DNA of 64,000 bases, from assembly GCA_043228905.1 (NCBI GenBank), contig JBHGNT010000003.1:1116001-1180000 (forward strand), in the 5' to 3' direction. A program made the translations under genes and the position numbers. The stretch is from Azolla caroliniana. Its lineage: Eukaryota; Polypodiophyta. This document shows, in pieces, positions 56,122-64,000 of the stretch (within the stretch, counting starts at the first letter, position 1; each line of letters opens with the position of its first letter). The notes under the pieces were generated by a model. That model made no database searches. It had not been told where the DNA came from and saw only the letters and a program-made list of their open reading frames with translations.

Positions 56122-56864
56122 GTTATGGCATGACCATATACTATCTCGTGGTGAGAATTTACCGTAGTATTCTATACACGTGGATAAGTGTGACGGTTAA
56201 ACGAGAGTGTAAAGAAGGGGATGATTACTTACAACCCATTAGGCCAAGTATGAACTTGCCTGGGGGCCTTGGGTATCCTTATAAATATAAGGCCTAACTA
56301 CCCTCATTTCATCATCTTTTGACTATGTCGAGACTCTAATGTCGTGGTGCATCAACTCTTGTAGCGAGCGCGCTAGCACCAGGTACGACTCGACGCCACA
56401 ACGGTGGTATGGGACACCAATTGAGGCTCGAGTCCATCTCGATCCCTCCGCACGGGGGTGGTCCGGTGGATCGGCACCCTTCTTTCTCTCTCTCCTTTCT
56501 CATTTCATATATCTTTTATCCTTATCATATGCTTACATTAGATCATCGCTCTAACAATCCCATACCACCATTGTGGCGTCGAGTTGCACCTGGTGCTGGT
56601 GCGCTTGCTACAAGAGTTGACCCACCACAAAGTGAGAGTCTCGACGTAGTCAAAAGATGATGAAATGAGGGTAACTAAGCCTCATATTTATAGCGATACC
56701 CAAGGCCCCTAGGCAAGTTCATACTTGGCCTAATGGGTTGTCTCACTCCCGAGGATTAAAAGTAATCCTCCCCTTCTTTACACTCGTTTAACCGTCACAC
56801 TTATCCACGTGTATAGAATACTACGGTAAATTCTCACCACGGGATATTATATGGTCATGCCTGT
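56122..56864. repeat. Inverted pair of gypsy LTR pieces, about 300-bp arms
   Basis: The left arm starts TGTTATGGCATGACCATATA (56122, plus). The right arm read on the minus strand starts TGTTACAGGCATGACCATAT (56864). Both continue with GTGGTGAGAATTTACCG, ATACACGTGGATAAGTGTGA, GGGTATC..TATAAATA, TTTGACTA.GTCGAGACTCT and GGTGGTATGGGA. They diverge in the roughly 120-bp centre. The right arm directly follows the polypurine-like end of the minus-strand gypsy element (AGAGGGACAG), so it is that element's 3' LTR. The left arm is a second LTR piece of the same family, in opposite orientation. Confidence 0.85.
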
Positions 56865-59800
56865 AACATACTGTCCCTCTTTAAAACAATTGCACTCTTG
56901 CAGTGGAAAGTTAGGGAAGTTAGATCTAAGAGTATTTTCGTGTTCCCATGTGGCATCTTTAATAGATTTATCCATCCATTTAATTTTAAATTCGCGGATT
57001 ATTTTAGTACACAGATTTTTTGTTTTAACATCGAGAATTCTTTTTGGTACATGTTTTTTAGAAGATAATTCTTTAGAAGTAACTAGAGTTTCAGTTGTAA
57101 TTGTATTGTCACAAGAACCTACAAGTTCTTTTAGACGACTTACATGAAAAACTCGATGAATTTCAACAGAATCAGGAAGAGTGAAACGATAGGCTGATGA
57201 ACCAATGGATTTGAGGACATGAAAAGGTTCACAAAACCGTGGGGCTAACTTAGCGCACTTATCCGTAGACAATGTCTTAGAATTGTGAGGTACACGTAAA
57301 AATACCTTATATCTAGGGTTGAATACACGAGGTTGCCTATTATGATTGGCGTAAAAACTCGCTCTATCTTGAGCTGTTTTTATATTATCTCGTGCAATAT
57401 GCAACATATCTTGTATATCTCGACGAAAGTTTTGCGTACTTCGTAACTCATCATCATGTATATTAACATCAATCGGGGCTCATGGCTAAAAACCACACAT
57501 CAACATAAAAGGACTATATCCAACCAACGTATGCGTGGAGCTGTTATAAGCAAAGTTCAAAATTGGGAGATAACGTTCCCATTTTGTTGGTTTTGCACCA
57601 ACGTATGCTTGAAGCATGTCCTCAATAATTTGATTTACTCTTTCTGTCTGTCCATCGGATTGATGATGATCCGTGGAACTCGTGCTCAATGTAGTTTCTA
57701 ACTTCTTAAAGACTTGCGTCTAGAAGTCACTAGTAAACATTGGATCTCGATCAGTCACGAATCCATCGGTAACCCATAAAAACGAAATAACTCGTCAACG
57801 AATTGGTAAGCCAATTTAGGAGCTGTTACCGTGGTTTTAGTAGCAATAAATCTAGCTAATTTAGTTAGTCTATCAACCACAACCCAGATGGCATCCATGG
57901 ATATACTTTCCCACTTATTATATAGAATGTCCAAGGGATGTAAAAGTCTAGCAGCCTTAAGTCGCTCGGCTTTGTTAACCTGATATTGGTGACATTTAGT
58001 CACATAGCTATGTATGTCAGGACGCATCTAAGGCCAATAGAATTGAGTGGAGATGAGAACGAGTGTATGATGTATTTCAGGGTGTCATGCTGAGGGTGCA
58101 TCATGGCATTCAAAAAGAATTCTCTTTTTGACCTAAGGCAAATCTGGAACACAAACCCTCCTATTACGATAAAGCATATTGTTAGCAATGTGGAAGGATT
58201 CCTTTGAGGATGTGGTGGTGTCTGCTCCAGACTCAAATCCTGCCCAGTATTTCGCAAAATAACTGTCATCAGGATACTTTCCTCGAAGGTGATCATAAAG
58301 ATTTGATGTTATTTCAGTGAAGGTGAGCATGTTAACTTCATGGATGCGACTTAGTGCATCAGCGACAGTGTTCATGGAACCTTTACAATATCATAGGGAA
58401 AAATCAAAGTCCTGGATGAGATCAACCCATCGTGCCTTACGACCTTTCAGGTCTTGTTGGTCACATAAAATTTCAAGGACTTGTGGTCCGTAGTTACCAC
58501 AAAACGATTTCTATAAAAATAATGGCGCCTTGTTTTGAGCGCATGTATAACTGCAAATAATTCCTTTACTTGGACGGTGTCGTGAAGAAAACCGTCCCTT
58601 GGCGCAATCGGTGCATAGCGCGCGTGAACCGGCTCTTCACGCGTGCGCGCCCTTTAATGTATATAATAGGGAATTAGGTACATAGGTATATCTTCGGTAG
58701 TTAGATTCAGTAGGTAGGAAGTAAATGAGGGAACGGGTCCCTTCTTGAAGCTATAAAAGAGAGGGAGACGCGGGGAGAGGGGGATCGCGCATTGAGGAGG
58801 ACGAAGTGTTGTCGGGCCGTAACCAAACGCTTGTCCTTTGTTCGTTCTCCATCGCTCTTCCCTGCAGGTTTTTGGGAGGCTCGCGCTGCTTCGAGGAACG
58901 CCCGTGTGCTTCTGGCAGCACCTCCATCCTATCCCCTTTCGTGCGCAGACGAGCAGGCATCGGCATCTATTCGCCGGCCTGTTCGGTTGTAACCGCTCAC
59001 GTGCTCTGTTGTTTATTTGTTATTCGTTAATACACAAACTTTCGTGTCTCTCTGTCTCTATGTCCATTCGTGTCTTATGCGTTGACGGGCCGTGTCCCTG
59101 TGTTCCTTTGCTCATACGTAACCGGGCGTCTCTCTCTTTCTCTTTCCCCCTTCTATCACCTGCTCTTCGGTTCAAGACCCTGGTGGTCCCGCCTCGTTTC
59201 TCCACGCTCGCACGTAACAACGCGACAACGGTATACCGACATTGAGCAGAATCAAGTTTCTTACTCTCGAATGCTATTGGTTTACCATCTTGATATAAGA
59301 CAAGAACTATAGCATAATCGCTTGCGTCGATTTCAACCTCAAAAGGTTTTGAGGGATTAGATAAAAGAAGCGAAGGAGCCTTGCACACCAGTTCATTGAG
59401 TTCCTTAAAGGAGAGGTCTAGTGTAGCATTCCACACAATAGGTTTTGTAGACTTAAGCGTTTGACCTTTTAGAAGATCAGTAAACGACGTCGTCAATTGG
59501 GAGTAATTACGAAGGGATTTTCGCAAAAACCTGACAAAACCAAGGAATGATCGAACTTCTCGAATATTCCGAAGAGTGGGCCAAAGTTTGATTTTCTCGA
59601 TGCGAGAATGATCAATTTCAACTCCTCGTTCGGTTATGAGATGTTCAAGATAAGTAATTGATTTCTTGAAGAACTCGCATTTTGAGATCTTCAGATAGAA
59701 TTGCTTGCCGTGCAATGTTCATAAAACAAAGCGGACATGTTTAGCATGTTCTTATAATGTATGACTATAAACTAGAATATCATCCAAGAAAATAACGACA

Positions 59801-60831
59801 AAATTTCCAAATTTTTCTTAGAAAATGCATTCATTTCTTGGTGAAATGTGGCCCGAGCATTGGTCAAACCGAAAGGCATGACCAAAAACTCGCAATGGCC
59901 ATAATGCATATGAAATGTCGTTTTAGGAACATCTCCCTCAGTTATACGAATTTGATGGTAGCCCGTACGGAGATCAAGTTTCGTAAAATACTGAGCTCCC
60001 TGGAGATCGTCAATCCGGGGCAATGGATATGAATTCTTGATTGTCACTTTATTCAAGCGTCGGTAATTAATACACATATGCCAAGAGAATAGGTGCACCC
60101 TAAGGAGATTTACTATAATGTATATAACCCATTCGTAAATAGTCCTTGAGTTGCTTAAATACCTCATCCTCTTCGGATCGACTTAAGCGATAAGGAGGTA
60201 TACTTATTGGTGCAACGCTAGGTACAATATCTCTACGATGGTCTATATTACATTTAGGAGATAACCATGTGGTAGTTCACTCGGAAAAACATCACGAAAA
60301 TCATTTAAGATTTTATCGAGTTGTTGTTCAAAATATGATAATTGAACCGAGACAGAATCAATATTGTAAACATGAATGTCCGGATCAAGTACACAATAAA
60401 ATAAAGTAGAACAAGACAATTCAGATATTGATGGCGAGGAAACAATCGAAATAGATTGTTTTTTAATACATTGAATAAAATAAGTACAATCGTTCAGTAC
60501 AAAAGTAATTGAATGATGAACCCAATCAATAGATAAAGAAGAGTTTTTATTAAAAAACCAAGGATAACCTAGTATTACATCAGTGGTACAAAGATTCATT
60601 ACATGGAAGTCTACTTCCTCTATATAAGTATCAATTGAAATTACTAATGAATGAATCACCATGTTGATGTATTGTACTTTTCTATCAGTCTAGTGCACCC
60701 TATAGGTGTGATCACTTACGGTGAGTTGGATTTCCCATATCTAAACCAAACGATCATTCACACAATTGTGTGAGCTTCCCGAATCAAATAAAAAGTGTAT
60801 GGGAGATCCATTGATATACCCATTTGCACGT
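56847..60831 (-). mobile_element. Ty3/gypsy chromodomain element (chromovirus type), minus strand, broken
   Basis: From right to left: aspartic protease with FDSGSSHNCVND (about 60740-60790) and TTDVILGYPWF (about 60560); RT with [45 protein letters not shown] (60100-59830) and FLDDILVYS (about 59780); RNase H with EIDASDYAIVLVLYQDGKP (about 59300); after a solo LTR, more RNase H and an HHCC-type zinc region (58380-58000); integrase core with DRLTKLARFI and HHQSDGQTERVNQ (57900-57640); and a chromodomain-like end, KWMDKSIKDATWEHENTL (about 56930-56990). Frameshifts lie near 59760, 57700 and 58030. Its gag side is cut off at 60831 by the insertion of another gypsy element. Confidence 0.9.
58578..59227 (+). 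mobile_element. Solo LTR inserted in the gypsy RNase H region
   Basis: Starts TGTCGTGAAGAAAACCGTCC, ends CAACGCGACA; 650 bp; ACGG on both sides (58574-58577 and 59228-59231). The gypsy reading frame resumes on both sides. Its 3' end (GTGGTCCCGCC..CACGTAACAACGCGACA) is close to the end of the LTR at 60832-61590, so it is a relative of that element. Confidence 0.9.
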
Positions 60832-61590
60832 TGTCGTGAAGAATTTCGTCCAGAGGCGAAAACCGGGAAATATTGGCTACATCAGCGGGGTGCACCATGT
60901 GCACTCACCCTCGTGTAATTGTGTGAATAATAGGAGTTAAGTTGGGACGAAGAATCCCATGTAAATCGGGATTTATCCCACATTGTAACGCATCCCTCTC
61001 CTTGTTCTATAAAAGGAAGGGATGGTCCCTTGTAGAGGGGTTGCCCGTTTTTGTGTTAGAGGGTATATCGTTAGGTTTAGAGTTAGGTTTCTTCTTCTTC
61101 TTCTTCTTCTTCACGGGGAGGTCGACCGTTGAGGGCTGTTTCTACTCAGTCGGTCTCCTGTGCAAGACCCCGCTTTGTGTGACGAGCCCGAGAGCTCCCC
61201 GGACGACGACTTGGCAGCAGACTACTGTTGTAACCTACCCCCACCATGGTCCGGCTCGAAGCCGGGAATGTATTCTCCCCTTTGTAATATACATACTAGT
61301 ATCCGTCTGTGCATACTCGTCTCTCTGTCTATGTGGGTGTTTTGGTGTTCCCTTCCCTGCGTTGCCTGTACATAAGGGCGTGAGTTGGGTCGGTGCGGTG
61401 TGTTTGTGTGTGTGTGTGTGTGTGTCGGCGTCAAGGGCGCACTCCCTCTCTTTCTCCCTCTCTTCCTCTCTCTCTCCCATTAGGTGGCTTCCGGAACGCG
61501 CCCGGAATCGTCTTCTTGGCTTCCCTTCTTCCCTAGTTTGAGACCCCCGTGGTCCCGCCCTTCCACACGCACGCGCGTAACAATGCGACA
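60832..61590 (+). repeat. 5' LTR, 759 bp
   Basis: Starts TGTCGTGAAGAATTTCGTCC, ends CAATGCGACA. A TATA-like CTATAAAAGGAAGG lies at about 61008-61021, suitable as the LTR promoter. Confidence 0.85.
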
Positions 61591-61627
61591 TCTTTGGTGA
61601 ACCCGACGTGAAGGGCAGCAAGGGAGC

Positions 61628-61981
61628 ATGGAGATGGAAGAAGACTTCGACTTCGAGGAGATGATGGCAAAAATCGTGATGAAAGCCGGACGGAAGATGG
61701 CGAAGCGAGATGCTGCTCAACAAGTCGTCGAAAGGGTGGTCGATCGAGACGGCCGGTTCAATGGGAATGAGGTCCCAAAATTTTTGGGAGCCTACAAGGC
61801 CGAGATGGCGAAAGGGGGCGTGGACGAGGAGATGCGGCTAGAGTATTTTCGTCGAGTGGCGGCCGTATCGGTGCATAAAGAGGTCAAGGAGCTTCAAGAA
61901 GCTCACGAGTCGTGGGAGTCCTTCGAGGGAGCTCTAATGGAGGCATACGGATACGCGAAACCGGAGTGGGTATGCCGGTAA
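61628..61981 (+). CDS. Gypsy gag N-terminal fragment
   Basis: ATG 61628 lies 37 bp after the LTR. The 117 codons (MEMEEDFDFEEMMAKIVMKA, then FNGNEVPKFLGAYKAEM, then ESWESFEGALMEAYGYAKP) resemble the start of a plant gypsy gag with its helical capsid-like segment. It ends early at TAA 61979-61981; a +1 frame continues with acidic sequence (62135-62398: SVEDGAYTESGRAYDGN), so a frameshift is likely. No zinc knuckle is seen. Confidence 0.65.
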   Translation: MEMEEDFDFEEMMAKIVMKAGRKMAKRDAAQQVVERVVDRDGRFNGNEVPKFLGAYKAEMAKGGVDEEMRLEYFRRVAAVSVHKEVKELQEAHESWESFEGALMEAYGYAKPEWVCR

Positions 61982-62398
61982 CCCGATGGGGAGCGGTCGG
62001 CAACAACGTGGCCCACGAGCGGCAGAGAAGAGAGAGCGGCGAGTGGGTACGCACTACCGCCGGAAGAGAGCTCAACGCAAAACGGTTCAGAGGAGCTCGA
62101 CCTAGAAGCGCTAATACGAGAGGCATGCGAGCTTGTGAAGGGGAAAATCGAAGCCAAAGAAGGGCTTACTATGGAGTCTGGCCGGAGGCGATCGGAGTAT
62201 GCGGAGGAAGAAGCCTCCCTAAGTGTAGAAGACGGGGCCTATACGGAGTCCGGAAGAGCGTACGACGGCAACATGGAAGAGGGTGCGGAGCAATTGACCC
62301 TCTTGCCTTGCGGTGAAGGGATGGCCATGGAGGCCGGTAACTACGGATTCGGGGCATGGCGGCCCGAAACATCGAGTAGGGAGAAGTACAAGGGATGA

Positions 62399-63960
62399 AG
62401 AGGAGAACAAAGACCGGTCCCATGAGATTTTCACACCGATCCGACTGTCGGCCCGGGTGCTGGCGTGAGTCCTATAAGAAGAGATCGGTGGCGACAGGAG
62501 AATGGGACTCGACAATCCAGAGAATGACGGACGGACCCGGACGAGAACCGAGCGGAACGGACTTCCGGAAAACCATTCCGGGAGGGAGGGAGAGAGTAGG
62601 CCTACGAAGAGGCCGGGAACACGGTACGTCGGTACCACAAGAGAGGGTGTGGAGTGAGCCACCCTCTCGACTTACGAAAGAAGGAAGACCCGGGATAAGG
62701 GTCAGAGATATGGCAAGCCCAAGGAGGATCCTTCACACCGGTTCTAGAGACTTCGGAAGTCGACAACGCGGTCAACGTAAGACCAAGATACTGATGGTGG
62801 CAACGAGGTGACAAAGGCAAAGGGCTACGAATGGGCAGTCTACGGAGATCCTCACACCGATCCGGCGGTCAGCCCGAGAGCCGGCGTGAGTCCTATAGGA
62901 AAGGACGGTGGCGGCAGGTGAACGTGACCAACAAAAGAGAATGGCGAAGGCAGAGTGGAGCAGCTGTGACCTTACACACACCGATTCTAGAGACTCCGGC
63001 AGCCAACGACAAAAGGAGGCGTGAGACCTAGAGTAAGGGACGGTGGCGGCGGTAGGGCGGGCAACCGAAGCCAGAAGGGGAGGTCCCACGAAGACACTCA
63101 CACCGATCCGGCGGTCGGCCCGAGTGCCGGTGTGAGTCCTATAGGGGAGATCGGTGGCGACAGGAGAACGTGATCTGACGACATGAGGCGAAAAATGGCA
63201 AGGAGGTATGAGGCCAGCAAGGTGGCTACGGACCATCTCAAACCTTCCGATGAGGTGAGTGGCGCAAGGAAGTCTGGTCCTACGGGATCCCCACACTTAA
63301 CCAGAGACTCTGGCAGTTCGGCCAACGTGGCAACATGAGACCGAGAGAGAAGGTTGGTGGTGGCGGGAAACGGGACCCGGCTACGTGGAAGACACGAGGA
63401 GAGTCGTGAAGGACTCCGACAAAAGACACCCGAATTTCGGCAAGCATAGAAACGGAGTCCAGTCTTATGGGACCCTCGCACCGATCTGGAGACTTCGGCA
63501 GTTCAGCCAACGTGGCAACGTGAGACCTAGGAAGAAGGACGGTGGCGGTAGGGAATGGGACCCAACGACACGGGGTAGCGAATCGGGAGCCGGTAAGACG
63601 GGGCGGACGAAGTGCGAAACCCTCACCGGCCGGTTACGGTTTCGGAAGTAGCCGGTAGGGCAAACACGAGGAGGTGTGTCAGGCCGGAAAGGCACACCTG
63701 GGACAGAATAAGAGTCTCGCAAGTGGCCATCACGGGCTGGATTAGAGCATGACTACGGGACAGTGTTCGACACGGGCGGTGCCGAACAAAGGAAGCGGAA
63801 GACGGCACAAGGGAGGTGCCAGCAATGAGGTGACAAGTGCCTAGTGGACTGCATAGGGTCAGAGTCAGGGGATGGCAAGAGAGGCCGAAGGAGGATCCTC
63901 CACACTCGCTTCGTAGATCTCGGTAGCGAAGACTGACACGGCAAGCCCGGGGGTGACAAG
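62399..63960 (+). repeat. Degenerate GC-rich tandem repeat in the gypsy internal region
   Basis: The block CACACCGATCCGGCGGTC...CGGTGTGAGTCCTATAGG...GGTGGCG.CAGG recurs near 62431, 62851 and 63100. A shorter sister block (CACCGAT..GGAGACT.CGGCAG, then GTGAGACCTAG...GGACGGTGGCGG) recurs near 62978, 63291 and 63478. Spacing is 120-420 bp. No frame stays open across it. Confidence 0.7.
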
Positions 63961-64000
63961 CTGGTGGGGGCGAGGGGAGGACGGCAAGCGGAAGACTCAG

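Larger units (their letters stand above)
60832..64000 (+). mobile_element. 5' part of a GC-rich gypsy-type element, continues past the window
   Basis: The LTR is 60832-61590, then a primer-binding-site-like TTGGTGAACCCGACGTGA (about 61594-61611), then a gag frame from ATG 61628, then a GC-rich internal region with tandem repeats. It cuts the minus-strand gypsy element next to ACGT (60828-60831). No pol sequence is reached before the window ends. Confidence 0.8.

Noticed and set aside
62135-63959. Many medium open frames in both strands near the right edge
   Set aside because: GC-rich tandem repeat with few stops by chance; frames are short, overlap and lack any recognisable domain except the gag start at 61628.

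Overview
The window is nuclear DNA of a land plant. The evidence is spliced genes with GT-AG introns (two complete cytochrome P450 genes of the CYP716 type and one papain-type cysteine protease), Ty1/copia and Ty3/gypsy LTR retrotransposons, a hAT transposase relic, a LINE end, MITEs and microsatellites. Most of it is AT-rich; the last 3 kb is GC-rich retrotransposon. The repeat and transposon content suggests a non-flowering plant (fern, lycophyte or gymnosperm), but that is a weak inference.

Layout. 1-9.9 kb: copia fragments, LTR pieces and two dead P450 copies, all P450s on the minus strand. 10-12 kb: intergenic DNA with a MITE. 12067-27317: one large terminal-inverted-repeat (TIR) transposon. 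28.6-31.7 kb: a deleted, decayed second copy of the same transposon family. 33.4-34.8 kb: a cysteine protease gene. 35-42.5 kb: intergenic repeats and a dead hAT transposase. 43.3-55.4 kb: two complete CYP716-type P450 genes with a P450 remnant between them, a transposon-end remnant, a LINE end, MITEs and a solo LTR. 56-64 kb: an inverted LTR pair, a minus-strand chromodomain gypsy element broken by a solo LTR, and the 5' part of a second gypsy element that runs off the window.

The main discovery is the 12067-27317 element. It has 36-bp TIRs with two mismatches and a 4-bp target duplication (CAAA). An intact copy of its own target lies 84 bp to the left and serves as an internal empty site. 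Without two later insertions it is about 9.2 kb. It carries two divergent genes: a DUF7869-like protein with an RNase-H-like transposase look (minus strand), and a multi-exon gene joining a ParB/Srx-like domain to a beta-order DNA N4/N6-methyltransferase (plus strand). The second gene is hidden because a 4.9-kb copia element entered intron 1 and a 1.08-kb solo LTR entered exon 2. Removing the LTR plus one target copy restores the reading frame across the join.

Between the start codon of the methyltransferase gene and its second exon lies an array of 29-bp palindromes (13-nt arms, 3-nt centre, inner core CGATAC-N3-GTATCG). The second copy has remains of the same two genes on either side of a larger array of 29-bp palindromes with the same geometry and a near-identical core (CGATGC-N3-GCATCG). 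This suggests a mobile element that carries its own palindromic recognition sites together with a ParB-like/methyltransferase protein that might read or modify them. All copies seen here are disabled by stops and frameshifts.
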